From: Deltaproteobacteria bacterium
GTDB lineage: Bacteria; Desulfobacterota; Desulfobacteria; Desulfobacterales; Desulfatibacillaceae
Reading direction: 5' to 3'
Length of the DNA stretch: 12,082 bases
Assembly: GCA_021815525.1 (NCBI GenBank)
Contig: JAKAGN010000040.1
Coordinates: 1-12,082, forward strand
In this document: positions 7,437 through 12,082 of the stretch, in pieces
Layout of the letters: each line of letters begins with the position of its first letter
Position numbering within the stretch: position 1 is the first letter of the stretch
Program-made: the position numbers and the translations under genes
Notes under the pieces: model-generated
What the model was told of the DNA's origin: nothing
Databases searched by the model: none
What the model saw: only the letters and a program-made list of their open reading frames with translations

Positions 7437-7877
7437 ATGCTGATCTCCGTGGATCATTCGGAAAACGCCAAGCGCACCGTGGATTACGTGGCCCGCATGG
7501 TGGGCAACCACCCCGAAATTCGCGTGACGCTTCTTCACGTGGTCCGGGAACCGGGCGCCGACACCGTGCCCGAGCCATCGGAACGCGCCACGAGAAGGCA
7601 GCAGCTGGAAACGGGCGGCCGCATGTTGCTGGAAGGGCGCCGGGCCGACCTCGTGTCGGCGGGCCTTTCCCCGGACCGCGTGCGGACGAAGCTCCTCTTC
7701 GCCGTGGCCCCGGAGACCCCGGCGGACGTGATCCTGCGGGAAAAGCACGAGGGCGGCTACGAAACCATCGTGGTGGGACGCCGGGGCGTGAGCAAGAAGG
7801 AGGAGTTCATGTTCGGAAGCGTGTCCTCCCGGTTGGTGAGGGAGGCGGGCCCACAGGCCGTCTGGGTCGTGGCCTGA
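7437..7877 (+). CDS. Universal stress protein (UspA family, ATP-binding type)
   Basis: Single-domain 146-residue cytoplasmic protein. The nucleotide-binding signature G-2x-G-9x-G-S is exact: G114, G117, G127, S128 in VVGRRGVSKKEEFMFGS. The N-terminal strand MLISVDHSENA includes the ATP-contact aspartate (D6). Such proteins bind ATP and support stress survival; the specific partner is unknown. It begins a few residues closer to the aspartate than most family members, but AAGGAGG at 7421-7427, nine bases upstream, supports this start. The stop codon (7875-7877) shares its final A with the first base of a palindromic repeat. It probably belongs with the AhpD-like gene before it. Confidence 0.93.
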   Translation: MLISVDHSENAKRTVDYVARMVGNHPEIRVTLLHVVREPGADTVPEPSERATRRQQLETGGRMLLEGRRADLVSAGLSPDRVRTKLLFAVAPETPADVILREKHEGGYETIVVGRRGVSKKEEFMFGSVSSRLVREAGPQAVWVVA

Positions 7878-8000
7878 CGGCTCGGCGAAAACGCGATCCG
7901 CTGTGTTGCGCTTCGGTCTTGCGCTCGGTCATGTGCGAACAGCACACTCCCTTCGCGCGCGCCTCGCGCGCCTTGCGGCTCATCGTTTTCGCCAAGCCGT
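7877..8000 (+). repeat. Palindromic stop-adjacent repeat, copy B (after universal stress protein)
   Basis: This 124-base element starts on the last base of the stop codon. Its 16-base terminal arms (ACGGCTCGGCGAAAAC at 7877-7892; complement at 7985-8000) differ from each other at one position. It contains GCGATCCGCTGTGTTGCGC (7893-7911), identical to copy C, and CCTTGCGGCTCATCG (7971-7985), identical to copies A and C. The apical stem is TGTGC-GAACA-GCACA (7932-7946), again flanked by CGGTCA and CTCCC. It lies in the same orientation relative to its gene as the others. No T-run follows. Confidence 0.9.
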
Positions 8001-8052
8001 CCAAGGTCCCCTTACCCCTGCAATCCTCCTTCTTTGAACGCAAGCTGCATAT

Positions 8053-8058
8053 AGGAGG
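8053..8058 (+). promoter_or_regulatory. Ribosome binding site of the flavin oxidoreductase gene
   Basis: AGGAGG five bases before ATG at 8064; a strong site that fixes the start. Confidence 0.8.
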
Positions 8059-8063
8059 CCCCC

Positions 8064-9194
8064 ATGCGCGAAAGGCTTTTCACGCCGCTTGCCGTAGGTC
8101 CCCTCGTCCTTAAAAACCGCATCACCATGACGCCTATGTACCTGGGCTACGCCGGCCCGGGCGGATGCGTTAGCGGGCTTCTTCTCGACCATTACCGCCT
8201 GATGGCGGGAAGCGGCGCGGCGCTTGTGGTGGTGGAAAGCTCGGCCGTGGACTTCGAGCGGGGCGGCGGCTCGCAAAGGATGCTCCGAATCGACCGGGAC
8301 CGGGACGTGGAGGGCATCTCGAAGCTCGCCGCGGCCATCAAGTCGGAAGGCGCGCTTGCGGGCATTCAGTTGAACCACACGGGCCGCTTCGCCGACGCCC
8401 CCCTTCCTCTGGCGCCCACCGACATAGACACCGTGGGCCTCAACCGGAAGTTCAAGGAGATGGACGGGGCCGACATCGAGGACGTAACGGCCCGCTTCGC
8501 CTCGGCCGCGGCGCGGGCGCGGGCCGCCGGCTTCGACCTGGTGGAGCTCCACGGGGCCTCGGGCTACCTCCTGGCACAGTTCGCCTCGCCCTGGACCAAC
8601 CGCCGGGCGGACGGCTACGGCGGCTCGCCGGAAAACCGGCGGCGCTTTCCCCTGGAGCTGCTCCGGGCAGTGCGCAGGGCCGCCGGGCCGGGCTTTCCGG
8701 TGGGCTACCGCTTCATGGCGGACGAGTGGATGCCGGAGGGCCTTGGCCTTTCCGAGTCCGCTGGCCTCGCCCGGGCCCTGGAGGAGGAAGGGGCCGCCTA
8801 CCTCTCGGTTTCAGGCGGCACGTGGGAGTCCTTCATCCTTCCCGAGATCCTCGCCCGCTCGCTTGAGCCCGGCTTCATGGTCCCGCTGGCCGCGGCCGTC
8901 AAAAAGGCGGTGAAAATTCCGGTTATAGCGGCGGGACGAATCGAGAACGGAACGCTCGCGGAAAAAATCCTTTCGGAAGGCTCGGCGGATATGGTGGGGC
9001 TGGCCCGGGTCCTTTTTGCCGATCCCGAGTGGCCGCGGAAGGTCCGCGAGGGCCGGGACCGGGACATCAACCGCTGCGACCCGGCCTGCGGAGACTCCTG
9101 CATGATGATGGTGATGAAGGGCAAGCCCGCCTTCTGCACGCGCTGGCCCCCGGAGAAGACGAAGCTTTACAAGTCCCTCTGGCATAACCCTTGA
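8064..9194 (+). CDS. NADH:flavin oxidoreductase, old yellow enzyme family with Fe-S cysteine motif
   Basis: An FMN-dependent TIM-barrel reductase of 376 residues, probably acting on an activated carbon-carbon double bond such as an enoyl or enone substrate. The barrel signatures are present: KNRITMTPM near the start, QLNHTGR (102-108), ELHGASGYLLAQFASPWTNRRADGYGGSPENR (161-192) with active-site H163, VGYR (213-216), and the phosphate-binding end AAGRIENGTLAEKILSEGSADMVGLAR. After the barrel come C338, C342, C346 and C358, resembling the [4Fe-4S] segment of 2,4-dienoyl-CoA reductase (FadH), but with first spacing C-x3-C in place of C-x2-C. The C-terminal flavin/NADH domains of FadH (about 670 residues in total) are absent, so electrons would come from another protein. 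The neighbouring acyl-CoA dehydrogenase genes fit a role in acyl-CoA metabolism. Its 3' end converges with the SCP-2-like gene. Confidence 0.92.
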   Translation: MRERLFTPLAVGPLVLKNRITMTPMYLGYAGPGGCVSGLLLDHYRLMAGSGAALVVVESSAVDFERGGGSQRMLRIDRDRDVEGISKLAAAIKSEGALAGIQLNHTGRFADAPLPLAPTDIDTVGLNRKFKEMDGADIEDVTARFASAAARARAAGFDLVELHGASGYLLAQFASPWTNRRADGYGGSPENRRRFPLELLRAVRRAAGPGFPVGYRFMADEWMPEGLGLSESAGLARALEEEGAAYLSVSGGTWESFILPEILARSLEPGFMVPLAAAVKKAVKIPVIAAGRIENGTLAEKILSEGSADMVGLARVLFADPEWPRKVREGRDRDINRCDPACGDSCMMMVMKGKPAFCTRWPPEKTKLYKSLWHNP

Positions 9195-9327
9195 CGGGGC
9201 GGGGAAAGGCCTTCGAGGGGAGAGCCTCCTAAAAGCTTATCCATAATAATATCTGCGTTCGATCACGGCTTCCCCCTCCCCTTCCACGGCCGTGAACGCG
9301 CGAGGCCCCTCGGCCGGGCGCGGGCCG

Positions 9328-9765
9328 TCATGCCGCGGAGCGGGGCTTTTCGGGCTTCTTGCGGTAGAGCCGGTTCATGGCGTTAAGGGTTTCCAGGAAC
9401 CAGCCCACCATGGAGGCGTCGCCCTCCAGGAAGAGCTTGCCGGCGATAACCGCCTTCATGAGGGCCTTGGGCTTGGCGGTCATGATCTCCGTCATGGTGC
9501 GGTTGCCGTCCTCGGCCGTGGCCCAGACCAGCGAAAAGGTGGGCTCCCCCCCTCCCCAGAGGCACGAACGCACCTTGCCGCCCGTAACTGTGTAGAAGCG
9601 GCGCTCGCTTCCGTCCTTCACCCGCATCTCGAAGGAAAAGTCCTTCTCCCTCAACCGCTCAGCGAAGGATGGGAACCTGATGGACGAAAACCGCAACAGC
9701 CAGTAAAAGCCGTACTGCATAATCCCCTGCCCCGCGTGGGGAACAAAGCCCGGTAGCGCCATCAT
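9328..9765 (-). CDS. Small SCP-2-like (sterol carrier protein-type) protein
   Basis: 145-residue soluble protein. ATG at 9765 follows GGAGGGGG (9771-9778), so a longer frame from 9828 is unlikely. The second half fits the SCP-2 pattern: a beta-strand region (FSFEMRVKDGSERRFYTVTGGKVRSCLWGGGEPTFSLVWATAEDG), then helical TEIMTAKPKALMKAVIAGKLFLEGDASMVGWFLETLNAMNRL, which mirrors the usual Gk-x-x-x-G-D ending. SCP-2 domains bind fatty acyl-CoA or other lipids in a hydrophobic pocket, and the acyl-CoA dehydrogenases beside it fit that. The N-terminus (FVPHAGQGIMQYGFYWLLRF) is aromatic-rich and could contact membranes or lipid. Function is not established and the family call is by pattern only. Confidence 0.7.
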   Translation of the reverse strand: MMALPGFVPHAGQGIMQYGFYWLLRFSSIRFPSFAERLREKDFSFEMRVKDGSERRFYTVTGGKVRSCLWGGGEPTFSLVWATAEDGNRTMTEIMTAKPKALMKAVIAGKLFLEGDASMVGWFLETLNAMNRLYRKKPEKPRSAA

Positions 9766-9770
9766 GAAAA

Positions 9771-9778
9771 CCCCCTCC
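9771..9778 (-). promoter_or_regulatory. Ribosome binding site of the SCP-2-like gene
   Basis: GGAGGGGG on the minus strand, five bases before ATG at 9765 (a second ATG follows at once). It decides the start against the upstream in-frame ATG at 9828. Confidence 0.75.
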
Positions 9779-9865
9779 GATCGAAGAAATGCCCCCGCGA
9801 GCCCCGTCCCGGAGCCCTCCGCCGCCATAGGTCAGCGGATATACCTGAAACAGGGGGCGGCTCCA

Positions 9866-10010
9866 GGCCGATCACAAGCGATGAGCCGCAAGGCGTGCGA
9901 GCCGGGCGCGGGCGTAAGCGTATCGAGATACGTGCGCACCGCGCCCGGCGACGCGCAACACAGCGGATCGCGCTTGTGGACGGCCTGGCGGATCGCGCTT
10001 GTAATCGGCC
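9866..10010 (-). repeat. Palindromic stop-adjacent repeat, copy C (after acyl-CoA dehydrogenase)
   Basis: This 145-base element begins three bases after the stop (TAG, 10014-10016) of the acyl-CoA dehydrogenase on the minus strand. Terminal arms GGCCGATCACAAGCG (9866-9880) and the complement at 9996-10010 differ at one base. Core blocks shared with copy B lie at 9953-9971 and 9879-9893. It has an 11-base perfect middle stem (GCCGGGCGCGG/CCGCGCCCGGC on the minus strand) and an apical stem CGTAT/ATACG (9919-9932). It is longer than the others because a 25-base unit at the gene-proximal end is duplicated. Confidence 0.9.
9963..10002 (+). repeat. 25-base-period direct duplication inside copy C
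   Basis: GCGGATCGCGCTTGT occurs identically at 9963-9977 and 9988-10002, and CGGCC follows each three bases later. The duplication gives the element two alternative gene-side arms that can pair with the same distal arm at 9866-9880 (one mismatch for the outer, two for the inner). Confidence 0.9.
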
Positions 10011-10013
10011 GCG

Positions 10014-11210
10014 CTACTTCAACTCCTTCGACGAGAGCTTCAGAACGTTGCGGGCCACGATAAGATGCTGAATCTGGCCCGTGCCCTCGAAGATATCCAG
10101 TATCTTGGAGTCCCGCATCCACTTCTCGGCAAGCTCCGCGCGGGAGAAGCCCAAGGGACCCAAAAGGTCGGCCACCTTCTGGGTGATGAGGGTTCCGCTT
10201 CTGCCGGCCTTGGCTTTGGCCATGCTGGCCTCGGTGTTGTTGAACTCCCCGTTGTCGGCCATCCAGGCGGCGCGCCAGGTCAAAAGGCGCATGGCGTCCA
10301 GGGTGGCTTCCATCATGTAGTAGTCCTTCTCGCGGGCGGGAAGATTGTTGGGGGCGGCGGCGTGGTCGAGCTTGGCGCCCGCGGCTTCCAGCTTCTCCTT
10401 CAGAAGGTCCAGCGACGCCCTGGCCACGCCCACGGCCATTGCCGCCACCATGGGCCGGGTGTTGTCGAAGGTCTTCATGACGCCCTTGAAGCCCTCGGTG
10501 GATTTCTTGACCTCCGCGCTTCCAAGGATGTTGTCCTTGGGGATGCGGCAGTTTGCGAGCACGAAGGTGCCGGTGTCGGAGGCGCGGATCCCCAGCTTGT
10601 GCTCCAGGTGATCCAGGGTGAAGCCCGGCGTGCCCTTCTCCACCACGAAGCTCTTGATGCCGGCCTTCCCGGCGCTCTTGTCCACGGTGGCCCACACGAC
10701 GACGGCCTCGCAGCGGTCTGCGCAGGTGACGAATATCTTCTCGCCGTTTAAGACCCACTCGTTGCCGTCCAGATCGGCGGTGGCGGTGATGGAGCCGGCG
10801 TCGGAGCCCGAGCCCGCCTCGGTTATGGCCATGGCGGCCCACTTGCTGCCGAAGCGCTCCAGCTGCTCGTCGGTGGCCACGGCCGCGATGGCGGCGTTTC
10901 CCAAGCCCGCGTTGGGTATGGAGAGCATCAGGCCGCAGTCGCCCCAGCACATCTCCTCCACGGTCACCACGGTCCCCAGGTTCTGGCCGGCCGCGGGCTT
11001 GTCGCTCTTGGGCTTGGCCGGCTCTCCCTCGACGGGTTTCTTCTTCTTGCGGCCCATGACCTGGATGCCCCGGAAGGCGTCCAACTCGGCGGGGTAGGTG
11101 TGCTCGGCCTCGTCGTACTTCCGGGCTATGGGGCGCAGCATGGATCCCGCCAGAGAGTTCATGGCGGTCCTGACCTTTTCCAGATATTCGGGCGTTTCCA
11201 GGTCTATCAT
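10014..11210 (-). CDS. Acyl-CoA dehydrogenase, complete, with lysine-rich insertion
   Basis: FAD enzyme of 398 residues that introduces a trans-2,3 double bond into an acyl-CoA and passes electrons to ETF in the cytoplasm. ATG at 11210 follows AGGAG (11217-11221). Family landmarks: MAITEAGSGSD (127-137), the flavin-binding segment NGEKIFVT (155-162), KLGIRASDTGTF (205-216), and the C-terminal I-F-E-G-T-G-Q-I-Q with E375 at the position of the catalytic glutamate of medium-chain dehydrogenase. Residues 54-78 (RKKKKPVEGEPAKPKSDKPAAGQNLG region) replace the usual G-L-x-V-P-E-x-Y-G-G stretch between N-terminal helices. From memory, a similar variable linker occurs in an actinobacterial-like subfamily, not checked here. 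Substrate chain length is not predictable from this sequence. It follows a second dehydrogenase on the same strand, separated by repeat copy D, so the two may be co-transcribed. Confidence 0.95.
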   Translation of the reverse strand: MIDLETPEYLEKVRTAMNSLAGSMLRPIARKYDEAEHTYPAELDAFRGIQVMGRKKKKPVEGEPAKPKSDKPAAGQNLGTVVTVEEMCWGDCGLMLSIPNAGLGNAAIAAVATDEQLERFGSKWAAMAITEAGSGSDAGSITATADLDGNEWVLNGEKIFVTCADRCEAVVVWATVDKSAGKAGIKSFVVEKGTPGFTLDHLEHKLGIRASDTGTFVLANCRIPKDNILGSAEVKKSTEGFKGVMKTFDNTRPMVAAMAVGVARASLDLLKEKLEAAGAKLDHAAAPNNLPAREKDYYMMEATLDAMRLLTWRAAWMADNGEFNNTEASMAKAKAGRSGTLITQKVADLLGPLGFSRAELAEKWMRDSKILDIFEGTGQIQHLIVARNVLKLSSKELK

Positions 11211-11216
11211 GGAATG

Positions 11217-11221
11217 CTCCT
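11217..11221 (-). promoter_or_regulatory. Ribosome binding site of the complete acyl-CoA dehydrogenase gene
   Basis: AGGAG (within AAAAGGAGC) on the minus strand, six bases before ATG at 11210. It decides the start against the in-frame ATG at 11276. Confidence 0.8.
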
Positions 11222-11296
11222 TTTGATCCTTGGGGGATGATGTTACCTGTAAAAAAGCTCTCCGGCTTGAGATCAACCATCAAGGCCTGCCGGCAA

Positions 11297-11416
11297 GCCC
11301 GGATAAAAACGATGAAATGCAAGGCGCGCTAGCCGAGCGCGAGGGAGCGTACTATTCCGTACGTGACCGAGCCGCGAGGCGAAGCGCAACGCAGCAGTTC
11401 GCGTTTTTAGACGGGC
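11297..11416 (-). repeat. Palindromic stop-adjacent repeat, copy D (between the two dehydrogenases)
   Basis: This 120-base element begins two bases after the stop (TAG, 11419-11421) of the upstream dehydrogenase on the minus strand. Terminal arms at 11297-11311 and 11402-11416 pair at 13 of 15 positions. The apical stem is CGTAC-TATTCC-GTACG (11348-11363), with the same CGGTCA/CTCCC flanks on the minus strand. It is the most diverged copy: CCTTGCATTTCATCG replaces CCTTGCGGCTCATCG, and the opposite arm changes from GATCCGC to GAACTGC, which keeps most pairs. Confidence 0.88.
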
Positions 11417-11418
11417 GT

Positions 11419-12082
11419 CTACAATGTAGCCAAACCTTCGACCGTGGAAATCGCACGAATGTTCCGGTAGTAGCGCTCCACCGGGTAGTCGCGGATGTAG
11501 CCGTGGCCGCCCATGACCTGTACGCCGAAGTCGCACACCGTCATGCCGGTCTCGCCGGCGTAGAGCTTGGCCAGGTAGGCCTCGCGGCGGGCGGACTTGC
11601 CGGCTTCCAGCGCCGAGGCCGCCTTCCAGGCCAGGAGGCGGATGGCGTCGGTCTCGTAGGCCATCTGGGCGATCATGAAGGCCACGGCCTGGCGGTGGGC
11701 GATGGGCTCGCCGAACTGCACGCGCTCCCTGGCGTACTTCTTGACGAAATCGAGGGAGGCCCGGCAGACGCCGGCGGCCATGGCGGCCATGGCGGCGCGG
11801 GTCTTGGAGAGAACCCTGTCGAAGTCGCAGCCCGCCTCGCCGCCAAGTCGGTCATCGGCGGAGATCTCGCAGTCCGTCAAGGTCACGGGGTAGAGGTCGA
11901 GTGCGTAAACCCCCAGGGTGCGCTCCCGCTCGCCAACCGAGACGCCCGGGTTCTTGACGTCCACGATGAAGAGCTGGGGCGCGCCGTCCAGGCTCGCCGC
12001 CACTAGCATGTATTTGGCGGCCGAAGCCTTGGGGACGAAGCATTTCTGCCCGGATATGACGTAGGAGCCGTTCTTGCGCACG
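11419..12082 (-). CDS. Acyl-CoA dehydrogenase, C-terminal part (5' end outside the window)
   Basis: About 220 C-terminal residues are visible; the frame is open to the right edge, so the ATG near 12081 is internal. Visible landmarks: GSYVISGQKCFV (the flavin-side strand), VGERERTLGVYALDLYPVTLTDCEIS, the helical RAAMAAMAAGVCRASLDFVKKYARERVQFGEPIAHRQAVAFMIAQMAYE, which is a standard C-terminal-domain pattern, and QVMGGHGYIRDYPVERYYRN. The protein stops at AISTVEGLATL, where most relatives read I-Y-E-G-T-x-x-I-Q-R and continue about 15 residues more. The catalytic-type glutamate aligns with the E of VEG, so the enzyme may be active with a short tail. It lies upstream of the complete dehydrogenase on the same strand and may share its transcript. 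Confidence 0.93.
   Translation of the reverse strand, partial: VRKNGSYVISGQKCFVPKASAAKYMLVAASLDGAPQLFIVDVKNPGVSVGERERTLGVYALDLYPVTLTDCEISADDRLGGEAGCDFDRVLSKTRAAMAAMAAGVCRASLDFVKKYARERVQFGEPIAHRQAVAFMIAQMAYETDAIRLLAWKAASALEAGKSARREAYLAKLYAGETGMTVCDFGVQVMGGHGYIRDYPVERYYRNIRAISTVEGLATL

Noticed and set aside
6423..8000. Copies A and B as ends of one composite transposon enclosing the AhpD-like and stress genes
   Set aside because: They are in direct orientation, each is a self-contained palindrome, there is no transposase between them, and the same element recurs singly elsewhere in the window.
6680..8113. Long plus-strand open frame (about 477 codons) across the AhpD-like and universal stress genes
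   Set aside because: Both genes have strong family motifs in other frames, and this frame shows no motif and crosses repeat copy B.
9195..9327. Gap between the convergent oxidoreductase and SCP-2-like genes
   Set aside because: It holds short GC inverted repeats (for example CGAGG-CC-CCTCG near 9300) but no repeat copy, clear bidirectional terminator or small gene that I could support.
9832..11322. Long open frame (about 496 codons) on the minus strand overlapping the acyl-CoA dehydrogenase
   Set aside because: It runs in another frame over a clearly recognisable dehydrogenase and through two repeat copies. Its product is Gly/Arg/His-rich low complexity, as expected of a GC-rich shadow frame.
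6423..11416. Integron attC sites as an explanation for the stop-adjacent palindromes
   Set aside because: Placement after stop codons and foldability resemble attC, and the GTCTAAAAAC ends look superficially similar, but the RYYYAAC and GTTRRRY core sites are not present. The genes are housekeeping and on both strands, and no integrase is seen. Worth keeping in mind only as an analogy.
6423..11416. The palindromic repeats as ordinary intrinsic terminators or as CRISPR repeats
   Set aside because: None is followed by a T-run on the gene strand, and at about 120 bases each they are too long. For CRISPR, copies are kilobases apart with genes between, not separated by uniform spacers.

Overview
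The window is GC-rich, Gram-negative-type bacterial DNA with tightly packed genes and strong AGGAG-type ribosome binding sites. A fused two-domain class I fumarase, two adjacent acyl-CoA dehydrogenases, a stand-alone Fe-S old-yellow-enzyme protein and a chaperone-usher pilus cluster suggest an anaerobic or microaerophilic fatty-acid or aromatic degrader. A Desulfobacterota (Desulfobacterales-like) host is my best guess, but it is inferred from gene content only.

Left third (1-4368, all minus strand): a chaperone-usher pilus operon transcribed pilin, chaperone, usher. The pilin is a small cysteine-free secreted subunit. The pilin-chaperone gap holds two strong stem-loops that could set the pilin:chaperone ratio. 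The 394-base divergent region 4369-4762 carries a sigma-54-like -24/-12 element, an AT-rich tract with an IHF-like match, a perfect 18-base palindrome and a terminator-like hairpin.

Middle (4763-9194, plus strand): class I fumarase, an AhpD-like CxxC protein, a universal stress protein and an FMN oxidoreductase of the OYE/FadH type with a four-cysteine cluster motif. Right third (9328-12082, minus strand): a small SCP-2-like protein, a complete acyl-CoA dehydrogenase with a lysine-rich insertion, and the C-terminal part of a second acyl-CoA dehydrogenase that runs off the right edge.

The most striking feature is a family of four roughly 120-145 base palindromic elements (6423-6543, 7877-8000, 9866-10010, 11297-11416). 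Each starts within 0-3 bases of the stop codon of a different gene (fumarase, universal stress protein, and the two acyl-CoA dehydrogenases), and each lies in the same orientation relative to that gene. Arm sequences differ between copies but stay complementary within each copy: outer arms, a core pair and an apical stem all covary, while the unpaired flanks CGGTCA/CTCCC are kept in three of four copies. This points to a conserved RNA or single-stranded-DNA structure rather than an ordinary insertion sequence. No copy is followed by a U-tract, so they are not standard intrinsic terminators. The pilus operon has no copy in this window.

No tRNA, rRNA, CRISPR array, transposase or integrase was seen.
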